A program made the translations under genes and the position numbers. DNA of 64,000 nt from Microcebus murinus (taxonomy: Eukaryota > Chordata > Mammalia > Primates > Cheirogaleidae): the NCBI RefSeq assembly GCF_040939455.1, contig NC_134104.1, forward strand, positions 138,172,501 through 138,236,500, written 5' to 3'. The notes under the pieces are model-generated. The model saw nothing but the letters and a program-made list of their open reading frames with translations. It was not told the DNA's origin and did not search any database. Positions 13,501 through 22,859 of the stretch are shown piece by piece. The first letter of the stretch is position 1; every line of letters begins with the position of its first letter.

Positions 13501-13775
13501 AAATCATGCTTAGAAAGTTCTCAAAATGAAAGTATTCATCTTAACAAAACCAATCATATTTTATATAATAAATTATGTATTACGTATTTATATTATATAT
13601 TTTTATGTAGAAGTATTTTATCTTATATAATAACAAAGTTGAGAAATCAACCAGGTGTAATTATGTCAGCATGCCAAAAATCTAAAAATAAACTAAATAT
13701 ATATATGTTATTTTACTCCAATCTTTAAAAATCTTCAAAAGTTTGTTGAAAAGAACAAGCTTTTGCTGCTGGCCA

Positions 13776-14182
13776 TAATGGGGTAATGGAGTTGGACTTG
13801 TCAGCCCACCATAAAACCTAAAAAAACAGGAAAAAATACATGAAACAACTTTCAAACATTGGCACACAAGACAAAGCAGGACATGATCCTTGAGATAAGG
13901 AAAAGAATGAAGGAAGCCCTACAATTGCCCAGCTTTCTGCCTAGAAGCACATTCCAGATCACAGTGCAGGCAGGGAAATCCAAATATATCATGGCATTAG
14001 GCTGACCGAGGAAACAGGGAGCAGAGTTCAGAGAAGCTGAGGTAGCTGGAATTTGTGGAACAGAATTCTGGCAAGGAGGAACCATTGCAGAAAAATAGCT
14101 CCAGAGATCTTCATGGTCAGTGTTACTCAGATAGCTCAGATACCATTGAGGTTTTGATACCACTCAGATAGCTCAGATACCA
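13776..14182 (+). repeat. Probable old L1 5'-region fragment
   Basis: A segment with TACATGAAACAACTTTC, CCTACAATTGCCCAGCTTTC and CAGATCACAGTGCAGGCAGG. It resembles 5' sequence of older L1M families, and its layout parallels the segment at 15386-15870. Its right end is a 37-bp tandem duplication (14125-14182) abutting an LTR. Confidence 0.4.
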
Positions 14183-14518
14183 CTATGGTTTGATTGATGG
14201 TGTTCCTTCAAAAATTCATGTTGAAAGTTAATCCTCCACGCAACAGTATTGAGAGGGTGGCCTTTGAGGGGTGATAAGTCATGAGGGCTCTGCTGAATGA
14301 GGTAAGCACTCATAAAAAAGCTTGAGGTTGAAGGGAGCACTCTCTTGCCTTTCTGCCTCCCCTGATGTGAGGACACAGCAACAAGGCACCATCTTGGAAG
14401 CAGAGAGCAGCCCTCACCAGACACCAAGCTGGGACCTTGATCTTGGACTTCCCAGCCTCCAGAACTGTAAGAAATAAATATCTATTCTTTATAATTACCC
14501 ACTGCACAAACACTGACA
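14183..14518 (+). mobile_element. Solo MaLR-type LTR (MST/MLT1 class)
   Basis: Begins near CTATGGTTTGATTGATGG and continues with CAAAAATTCATGTTGAAAG, GAGAGGGTGGCC, GTCATGAGGGCTCTGC and CTTGGACTTCCCAGCCTCC. It carries AGAACTGTAAGAAATAAATA just before its shortened 3' end. This is the usual order of ERVL-MaLR LTRs, and AATAAA is the LTR polyadenylation signal. No internal retroviral sequence is attached. Confidence 0.8.
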
Positions 14519-14559
14519 TGTCATATCCAGAAAAGAAATTTTAAAAAAGAAAGCTACTA

Positions 14560-15385
14560 ATATTCCTCATAAACATAAATTTTTTAAGAAAAATTAAACA
14601 CATTAAATCAATTTTTACATAGAATCATTATAGAATGATCATGGCCAAGTGAGCTTTTCTCAGGAATGCAAGGTTGGATAATATTAAAAATTCAGTTAAT
14701 GGAAAATGTTCTGGAATTAGAAAATGGCGATGGTAGTTTAACCTAGCAATGATGCTAAAAACTGCTGAATTGTATTAATAGACTTTAAAATGATGAATTT
14801 TGTGGCATGTGGGTTATATTACAATAAAGCTATTATTAAAATATAAATTATAAAATATCAATTATCATTAAATTACCAGAAAAGTAAAGAAAACTCGTGT
14901 GGTTATGTTAGATAAATAAGAAGTATTTGACCCAATTCATCTCCCATTCATGATAAAAACTCAAGGTACGCGCTATACTTAGAAGAAAATTTGCTCAACC
15001 TAATAAAGAAAAACAAAGAAAAGAAACTACAGGTAACAAAATACTTGAAGGTGAAAAACTAAACGCTTTCTCCCTAAGATCTAGTCAAAGATATCTGCTC
15101 TCATCATTTGTATTCATTATTGTACTAGAAGTCATAGATAAGGCAAGAAAAATAATTGAAATGAAGAAGTAAAATGTCTCTATTCACAGACAAAATGGTA
15201 GTCTGTGTAGAAAGCCCTAAAAAACTACAAAAGAAAGAGCTACTATAACTAATAAATGAGTTTAGCAATTTTCAAGAATACAAAGTCAATTCAAAAAATC
15301 TATTGTATTTATATATATATATATTAGTAATAAACAACTGAAAATTGAAATTAAAAATAAAACAATTCCATTTATAGCAGCAGAG
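14560..15385 (+). repeat. Decayed L1 ORF2 segment with nested L1 3' end
   Basis: 14920-15300 follows the L1 reverse transcriptase region in sense: GACCCAATTCATCTCCCATT, a degraded core, and then AATAAATGAGTTTAGCAA. At about 14690-14835 the homology is broken by an L1M-type 3' terminus (AAAAACTGCTGAATTGTATT, then ATTACAATAAAGCT). One old L1 end therefore seems to have landed inside another L1. No usable frame remains. Confidence 0.6.
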
Positions 15386-15870
15386 ACTTCCACTTTCAGC
15401 TAAGATGAAACAACAGGGACCAGACTTACCTTCATGCCTAAAACAATAAAAGGAGGACAAAATATATAAAACAAAAGTTTTCAAGACATTAGTCATCAAA
15501 GAACAGTAGTAATTTCTGAGAGATGAAAAACAGATGAGGTGAACTCTACAACTGGCTCATCTTATTGCCATGAGAGAGTTCCAGGCTGCAGTGCAAGGAG
15601 GGGAACCCAAGCAGAATCCAGTGGACTTCCTGAATTGGGGAAATGGAGCTAAGAATCCAGGAAAACCACAGCAGACAGAATTTGAGGATGGTGTACTGGA
15701 GAGAAGGTAGTTACACAGAGGGAGAAAATGGGATTTCTGCAGAGTATCCCTTCAGTATATAGTAGAATTCTGAGTTGAACCCTTGCTGATCCTTGGCTGA
15801 GCCTGTACAGGGCCTTGTGCTGAGCCTGGGTGGAGCCTGGGACAGATCATTTCTCAAAGATATTTGGTTC
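15386..15870 (+). repeat. Probable old L1 5'-region fragment
   Basis: Diverged relative of 13776-14182: 'ggaggacaaaatatataaaac', then CCAGGCTGCAGTGCAAGGAG and GAATTTGAGGATGGTG. It is non-coding and moderately GC-rich against its surroundings. Confidence 0.35.
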
Positions 15871-16073
15871 ATGTTTAAAAAAAAAATCGTGTAGCAATTT
15901 TCAATTATACAATTTACCAGAGAAAATTAAATAATTTCATCTACAGTTTTTGGTGGAGAAAATTGAGATACTTGCAGGATAAAAAATTTATCTAAAGTTA
16001 TAAGGTAAATTATTTACTCACTCAAGAAATATATGTTGCTGCATGAATTGACAATATATTGTAATGCAATATG

Positions 16074-16338
16074 TTATAGATAAATAACATAACCACACTG
16101 AATGGTATGGGACGAAAAGAACTACCTGAAATCATTGGAAAACTGTATTTTCTGACTGGATACTGCAAAACCAAAGACAAAAATAACTACATAAAATCTG
16201 TAATATATTTAGTCATTTTTTTAAAACAGGGTAATGTCTAGCAATTCTGAAACTACTTATGTTTATACTAGACTTAAACAGAAAAGTAAACAGATTGTAG
16301 ATAATGACAGCCAGGGTTGCTCAATGTTAGAAAAAGAA
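16074..16338 (+). repeat. Direct duplication, copy A
   Basis: 265 bp nearly identical to 17468-17731 in the same orientation. By eye the copies differ at four substitutions and one single-base indel (about 98% identity). The flanks on both sides are unrelated. The content is AT-rich with no gene or recognised repeat family. Confidence 0.95.
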
Positions 16339-16374
16339 GCAACATTTACAGAATGTGAAAATATATGATTTTTA

Positions 16375-16510
16375 AAATTAGTATTTTTAATCAAATTATA
16401 ACTGTATACATTTATGGGGTAGAATGTGATATCTTGATATGCAATGTAGAATGATTAAATCAAGCTAATTAACATAAGTTTTGGCAATTACAAAATTTTG
16501 GTGACTTGTT
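16375..16510 (-). repeat. Antisense L1 3' UTR fragment
   Basis: Contains TATACATTTATGGGGTAGAA, GTGATATCTTGATATGCAA and GATTAAATCAAGCTAATTAA, the antisense of a primate L1 3' UTR. It lies between the two copies of the local duplication. Confidence 0.6.
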
Positions 16511-16959
16511 TGAACAAATGTCCAAATGAAAACATAAAAAAATGTATATCTGATTGCTTTATGACCATTTTAACAATTTGTGTATAAAAGTTGAGAATTC
16601 CAAAAAAAAGGAATTCTGGTCAGTGCATGCATGCAAGGAAACTACCAGAATTCAGGCAAATAACCACAGAAAAAATTAGAGGTAACAGTTCCCAGAACTC
16701 ATACAGGTGTGGGCATAGTGCCAGTTTCCAGTCAATAGACTGAAAAAACTCTTGATTCCTGAGGCACTGGGTAGACTAACGGGTCTTGCCCCAGTGGTGC
16801 CCATAGTCCTCCTGCCTAACAAAACTTGAAAGCAAGACTTGAAAGGATCACACTGTTTTCAAGTAACTTAATTGCATCTCAGTACAAAGTTTGAGTATTT
16901 ATAGAAATACAAAAACATGCAGTTTTAACAAGATAAATGACACAGTGACTGGAAGCCAA

Positions 16960-17401
16960 TAAAAAATTATCAGGCATAACATAATGGAATACAATGCAGC
17001 TATAAAAATTTTTTTTTAATGGGAAAGACTTCTTTGAACTAATACAGAATGATTTCCATGACATGCTTTTAAGTGAAAAAACATAAAGCCTAGAAAAATT
17101 GTTCATAGCATATCATACTTTATGTAAGAAAGGAATATAAGATAAGCCAGTGTCTGCTTGCTTACCCAGCGATAAGTCTGTATTGTCTTCAGTCCTGAAG
17201 AATAAACTCAGGAAAAATAAACTAGAAACTAAAGAGATGTGACCCACAGGGGTTTGTGGAAAAGGGCTAGGAATAGGGTAGCAGGAATGGAAAGAGATGG
17301 ACATTTTTTCTTGAATGTAATTTCTGACATAATTCTTATTCTTAGAAACATAGCAATGTTTCATATATCTTTGACAAACTCCAAATTAAATAAATAATTA
17401 A
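16960..17401 (+). repeat. Old L1 ORF2 tail and 3' UTR
   Basis: Starts with ATAATGGAATACAATGCAGC (the decayed terminal part of ORF2), continues with CATGCTTTTAAGTGAAAAAA, and ends with TTAAATAAATAATTAAAGC. Typical of L1MA/L1MB ends. Confidence 0.65.
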
Positions 17402-17467
17402 AGCAACGAGGACATGAAGGTAACCCAGAATGCAATAGAAACACTAACAAATGAACCCAAGTGTGTA

Positions 17468-17731
17468 TTACAGATAAATAACATAACCACACTGAATGGT
17501 ATGGGAAGAAAAGAACTACCTGAAATCATTGGAAAACTATATTTTTGACTGGATACTGCAAAACTAAAGACAAAAATAACTACATAAAATCTGTAATATA
17601 TTTAGTCATTTTTTTAAAACAGGGTAATGTCTAGCAATTCTGAAACTACTTATGTTTATACTAGACTTAAACAGAAAAGTAAACAGATTGTAGATAATGA
17701 CAGCCAGGGTTGCTCAATGTTAGAAAAAGAA
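17468..17731 (+). repeat. Direct duplication, copy B
   Basis: 264-bp partner of 16074-16338, offset by about 1394 bp. Identity stops abruptly at both edges, which argues for a discrete copying event and not a diverged tandem array. Confidence 0.95.
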
Positions 17732-18700
17732 TGTATAAATAAGAAAAAGGGGAAGCTTAAAATAAACCCCACGTTGTATTAGATTAAAGTCAGTGTTAAC
17801 TCATGATTTAAAATATATATACAGATACAAAAATATAGATATCTACATATTGATGTGTTTTATGCATACATAAAATATCTAGCTCTGCCTGCTTTGAGGG
17901 TCAGAGCAATGATATCCCAGTAACAATGAAAGCACCTAACACCCAGATTTTGTTCTGTAAACACTTTATTCAAATAAAAGCTACCAGGGCTCCTTGGAGA
18001 ACTTCAGGGTGGGGGCAGGTAAATATAAAATTATCCAGATATATCATCTGGTACCAGAAAGTAAAAAAATGCTCAAATAGGAGGAGGGAAGTGAAGTTTT
18101 GATGAAAGAACACAGGAGCCCACATGAAAAAAAAAAAAAAAAAAAACTCTCAATGGCTAATAGTAGAAAAAATGTAGCAAAAATTTTCAGCAGTAACATT
18201 TTAGTAACAAAATTGGATTTTTAACTCATGAATAAATATCCATGAGGTCATACTGATGTGGGTAAATAATAAAGAAATATAGGAGAAGAGGGTTTTTTTC
18301 CTTATAGTAAACTTAAAATTAATAAATGTAGAATGAAAGAAATAAAGAATTATCATTATGGAAACACCATAGTAATAAATCAAGCAGACAAGATCTGCTG
18401 GTGGATGTTAAAGTTAGTGAGTAACAATCTGAGGAGAAATAGGATGTACATAGTATAATATTCACCAAGATATTTATTAATTATAAGGAAAAGATAGTAA
18501 CATACAGAAGAGAAATCTGGCAGATAAAAACTTAACCAAGTTATCAATAACTTGGTCAGAGTAAAACCTTTGACAACATGAACTCCTAGGTAGGAAGGAG
18601 ACAATATCACTTTTGTGGTAGTATTGCCAATAATGCATAGCCTCACTCCAATGATGAGAAAATATCAGACAAACCCAAATTTAGGGGTATTCTGCTAAGT
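17732..18700. other. Unassigned AT-rich DNA
   Basis: No gene seen. A pure A20 run sits at 18127-18146; no element could be tied to it. Confidence 0.5.
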
Positions 18701-19035
18701 AATTGATCAGTACTATTCAAGACAGCCTAGATCATGAAAAATGAGGAACGACTGAGAAATTATTACAGACGGTAGAAAGTTAAGAAAATTAAAATTTGAA
18801 TGTAATATGGTGTTCTGGATAAGATCCTGGAAAAGAAAATAAAGCCCTAAGTAAAAAATTTGTGATTTTCAAATAAGACACATAATTTAGTTAATAATAT
18901 TATTCTATTCTTGATCATTGTACTATGGTCATAGTAAAATGCTAACATAAAGGAAAGATAGACAAGGAGTATAAGGGAAATATCTGTATCATTTCTAGAA
19001 CATTTCTGTAATTCTAAAATTAGCTCAAAATAAAA
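18700..19035 (+). repeat. Old L1 3' end
   Basis: GATCATTGTACTATGGTCAT, a run through 'gctaacataaaggaaag', then CTAAAATTAGCTCAAAATAA. This matches the L1MA/L1MB terminus as I know it. A second copy of the same 3' region lies at about 40700-40980. Confidence 0.6.
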
Positions 19036-19083
19036 ACTAACTGAAGTATCTACTAACAAAGTTAGTAGTACTAACTAGTAACT

Positions 19084-19363
19084 ACTAACTGAAGTATCAC
19101 AAGAATGGAAAAACAAGCACCACATGTACTCACCATCAAATTGGTATTAACTGATCAACACTTAAGTGCACATATAGTAATAACATTCATTGGGCGTTGG
19201 GCAGGTGGGAGAGGAGAGAAGGGGATGAGTATATTCACACCTAATCGGTGTGGTGCACACCATCTGGGGGATGGACACGCTTGAAGCTCTGACTCAGGTG
19301 GGGCAGAAGCAATATATGTAACTTAAACATTTGTACCCTCATTATATGCTGAAATAAAAAAAA
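19084..19363 (+). mobile_element. 5'-truncated L1 of a lineage-specific family
   Basis: It aligns in order with the end of ORF2 and the 3' UTR of the full-length L1 at 56869. It shows CAAGAATGGAAAAACAAGCA (ORF2 C-terminus), AATTGGTATTAACTGATCAA (ORF2 stop), GGGCAGGTGGGAGAGG, CACCATCTGGGGGATGG, TTTGTACCCTCATTATATGC and an A-rich tail. It is more diverged than the 51024 copy. The 5' junction contains filler (see findings). Confidence 0.85.
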
Positions 19364-20154
19364 TTTAAAAATAATTGCCAAAGATGTTACAATAACCAGA
19401 CAAGGATTTCAAAACAGTCATTACAACTGTATTCCATATGTTCAAAAATTGAGCAGAGACTTAGGAGATACAAAAAGTCCAGAACTGAACTTCTAAGATG
19501 ACAATTTTAGTGTAGGATATGAATAATACTCGGGATGGAATTATACATTGCAGAAGAAAATATCAGTGAACTTGAAGACAGTAATAGAAACTATTCAAAA
19601 TGAAGCATAGAGAGGAGAGAGAATGATTTACCATAGCAGCCCCCCTCAACCACAAATGGAGTATTTATGGACATATTTAACAAAATATGTGTAAAATGTA
19701 TACACTAAAAATTATAATACAAGGCACTGAAAGGAATTAAAGACTTAATTAAATAGAAATATGTGCCAATTTCATGAATTGGAAGGCGCAGTATTGTTAA
19801 AATTTAGTTCTCTAAGAATTGTTCTACAAATTCAATGCATTATCTCAGTGGGCTATTTTAGTAAAACTTGACAAGCTGATTTTAAAAGGTATTGAAAATG
19901 CAAAGGTCCTAGAATAGTCAAAACAATCTTGAAAAATTTTGGAGGAAAGCTTTGTGAGGGAACAGAAAGCATTTGGAACATAAAAGAAAAAAATGATAAT
20001 TTGGTCTTCATAAAAATTTTAAAAATAATTTTGGTCCTCAGAAGATACCATTAAGAAAATGAAAATGCATGCTTGGGACTGGAAAAAAAATGTTCAAAAT
20101 ACTTATTTCTGGCATATATCTAACAAAGATATTTTCCCCAAAATTTATAAGGAA
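19364..20154. other. Unassigned AT-rich DNA
   Basis: No gene. A decayed L1 origin for parts is possible but I cannot support it with specific motifs. Confidence 0.4.
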
Positions 20155-20925
20155 GTTTTATCTTTTAAAAGACTTTATATTCTAGAGTAGTTTTGGGTTT
20201 ACTAAAAAATTGAGAGGAAGGTAAAGAGATTTCCTTTATATTCCTTGCCCTCACACATGCATAGCTCCCCCCTGATTAACATCCCCCACCAAAGTGGTAC
20301 AATTGTTAAAATTGATAAACCTACATTGACATATCATAATAACCCAATGTTCACAGTTTACATTAGGGTCCACTCTTATTGTAGATTTTGACAAATGAAT
20401 AATGACACGTACACATGATCTTACATACAGAATATTTTTACAACTCTAAAAATCCTTTGTGCTCTGCCTATTTATTCCCCCTGCCCATAACTGCTGGAAA
20501 CCACTGAACCTTTTACTGTGTCCAGAGTTTTTCCTTTTCTACAATGTCACATAGTTAGAATTATATAATATGTAGCCTTTTCAGATTGCCTTCTTTCACA
20601 TAGCAATAAGCATTTAAGTTTCCTCCATGTTTTTTACTACTTGATAGCTGATTTCCTCTTAGTGCTTAATATTATTCCAATGTCGGATGTACCACAGTTT
20701 ATTTATCCATTAACCTACTGAGGGGCATCTTGGTGGTTTTTTATTTTTTTGTAGAGATGGGGGCCTTGCTGTGCTGCCTAGGCTGGTCTTGAACTCCTGG
20801 CTTCAGGTGAATCTCTCACCTCGGCCTCCCAAAGTGCTGGGATTACAGGTGTGAGCCAGCACAGCTGGCCCTTGATTGCTTTTAAATTTTGGCAATTATA
20901 AAAAAAAGCTGGCCACTGCTGACAT
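20155..20925 (-). repeat. Antisense L1 3' UTR split by an Alu monomer
   Basis: Antisense old L1 (L1MC/L1ME-like). It runs through CTTTATATTCTAGAGTAGTT, TTTAAGTTTCCTCCATG, a 'tccaatgtcggatgtaccacag' segment and TTTATTTATCCATTAACCTA. It stops at CATCTTGGTGG (20726-20736) and resumes at TTTAAATTTTGGCAATTATA (20881-20900). The break holds the Alu-related monomer described next. Confidence 0.75.
20737..20870 (-). mobile_element. Alu-related left monomer (FLAM-like)
   Basis: The minus strand reads GGCCAGCTGTGCTGGCTCAC, then a 'cctgtaatcccagcactttggg' segment with its B box, GTTCAAGACCAGCC and a short A-rich tail. Length is about 134 bp with no right arm, so this is either a free left monomer, from before dimeric Alu arose, or a truncated Alu. 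The flanks CTTGGTGGTTTT and CTTGATTGCTTT may be a decayed duplication. Confidence 0.75.
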
Positions 20926-21819
20926 GAGATGCTTCTTTACCTTCAACTGAAGGAAAAACAGGCTGTGTGGAAGAATGTGGTTCTAAATCTTTGTTTTATC
21001 TTGACTTTCTCGAGCAAGGTGAATGGGAATAAATCATTTTATTTCAAAACACCCTCCCAGGGGTGTTTTTTAAAATTATGAAAGTATGCCAAGAACTTAC
21101 CACAGAACCAGCGCCAGATGAACACCTAGTAATTCCTGTGCTTCAAACCTTACCTCAGAGGTCATTCCATTTTGAGTAGAAAACACAGTCAATCGCAAGA
21201 GAAGAGAACAAATATTTTAACATTTGAGCATTCCTCTTTGTAAAACTGAATAAAGCAGAGGGACTGATAGAACCACAGCCAAGGCATTTATCTTTTAGAA
21301 ATGCTGAAGTATCACTAAGCAAATAATAAGCCAGAAAAAGCAAACATTCATTTTCCTGCCATTATGGGGTGTGATCCTAATTCCTTCAATTCAGCATATT
21401 TGTGAACTGCCTTGCCCTCTTTCCTGCATTCTCTCAATTCTTCCATCCTTGCAGGATGCTGTTTCACACATGTTGTTCTTGCTTAATAAAGTAATAGCTG
21501 ACACAATCTGCCCTCTCTGCTCAGTAATTATGTTAGGCTGTTGTTATTGATTTTGTTGCTAAGGTCTGAGAATCTGCTAATGCTCACTGTGGGAGTGGTG
21601 CAAAGGAGGGAGGGAAAAGCATGTTCTTATAATTTTCCCATAAACCAGATGTTTTCTTTAACTCTTACATCTTCAAAATATTTTCTCTTGAGAGGAAAAA
21701 AAAGGGGGGGGATTAGAATGAGTTTAAGATGCCAATTCTTATTTTCTCAGCATACTATGAGCACACACCCAAATAACTGAGTGTGGAGAATTCATGTTTG
21801 TGGTCACTTGTATATCTAC
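20926..21819. other. Unassigned DNA
   Basis: No gene or recognisable repeat. Confidence 0.45.
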
Positions 21820-21974
21820 TACTCATTTGATAAGCTACACATGGAATTCAAGTAAAACCTGTTTTGTAAGTAAACTATATTCTTCCTGTTTTCCAGTGAT
21901 TCTGTTTCAATTACCACTGAAAACATTAAAATGTTACCATGGAAAACATTACCACTGAAACATCACCCCAAATT

Positions 21975-22205
21975 TATCAGGATAAAACAAAAACAATTTT
22001 ATTAGCTCACAGACTTTATGGATCAAGAATATAAATAAGAGTCATCCGGGGCTGTCACCTGGCCTCAGCTGGGACTGCTACTCACCATATGTACACACGG
22101 CCCCTCTAGCATAACAGTTTCAGAGTAGTAGGGTTTCCATAGCAATTGGTTTCTCCCAGAGTGATTGTCCCAAAAGAACCAGGAAAAATACTGAATGACC
22201 TTTTA
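21975..22205 (+). repeat. Probable old LTR or DNA-element fragment
   Basis: Has ATTTTATTAGCTCACAGACT, GGCCTCAGCTGGGACTGC and GTGATTGTCCCAAAAGAACC. This resembles the body of the repeat at 41458-42053 and of the weaker piece at 45520-45840. Family not assigned. Confidence 0.4.
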
Positions 22206-22209
22206 GGAC

Positions 22210-22606
22210 TGCTATAGTTTGGGTGTTTGTCTCCCCAGATCTATGCTGAAATTTGATCCCCAATTTTGGAAGTGGGGCCTAATGGAAGGTGTTTGGGTCA
22301 AGGGGCCAGATCCCTCATCAATGGCTTGGTGCTCTCCTCACAGTAATGAGTGAGCTCTTGCTCTATTAGCTCCCATGAAAGCTGGTTGTTAAAAAGACCC
22401 TGGCATCTCCTCTCTTGCTTCTTCTCTTGTCATGTGATCTCTGCACATACCAGCTGTCTTTGTCTTCTACCAAGAAGCAGCCCAAGGCTTTCCCCAGATG
22501 CCCAATCTTCCAGCCAGCAGAATTGTAAGCCAAATAAACCTTTATTCTTTATTAAATTACCCATCCCCAGGTATTCCTTTATAGAAATACTAAATGGACT
22601 AAGACA
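22210..22606 (+). mobile_element. Solo MaLR-type LTR
   Basis: Begins TGCTATAGTTTGGGTGTTTG and ends GGACTAAGACA, the canonical TG...CA ends of MaLR LTRs. Internal marks are GAAATTTGATCCCCAATTTT, GTGGGGCCTAATGG, and GCCAAATAAACC, which supplies AATAAA. Clear 5-bp duplicated flanks are not visible (AGGAC and ATAAC). Confidence 0.85.
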
Positions 22607-22655
22607 ATAACCTAGGTTCAGAAGTCATGTAGCCTCACTTCTGCAATTCTTTATT

Positions 22656-22854
22656 GAGTGGTTTTCAACCAGAAACAATTTCGTTCCCCCACTCTCAAGA
22701 ATGTTTGGCAACATCTTTAGTTTGCACAGCTGGGGATGGTGGTATCTAGTGAGCTGAGCCCAGGGATGCCCTAAATATTCTACAATGCCCAACACAAAAT
22801 TTTGTAGCCCAATATAGTGCTAAGTCAATAGTGCTAAGATTGAGAATCCCTGCT
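22656..22854 (+). mobile_element. MER5A, nonautonomous hAT-Charlie
   Basis: Left end GAGTGGTTTTCAACC, right end GATTGAGAATCCCTG (an imperfect inverted pair). Internal marks are AATGTTTGGCAACATCTTTA, TCTAGTGAGCTGAGCCCAGG and 'attctacaatgccc'. About 199 bp, near full length for this 189-bp family. Fossil. Confidence 0.85.
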
Positions 22855-22859
22855 GCACT

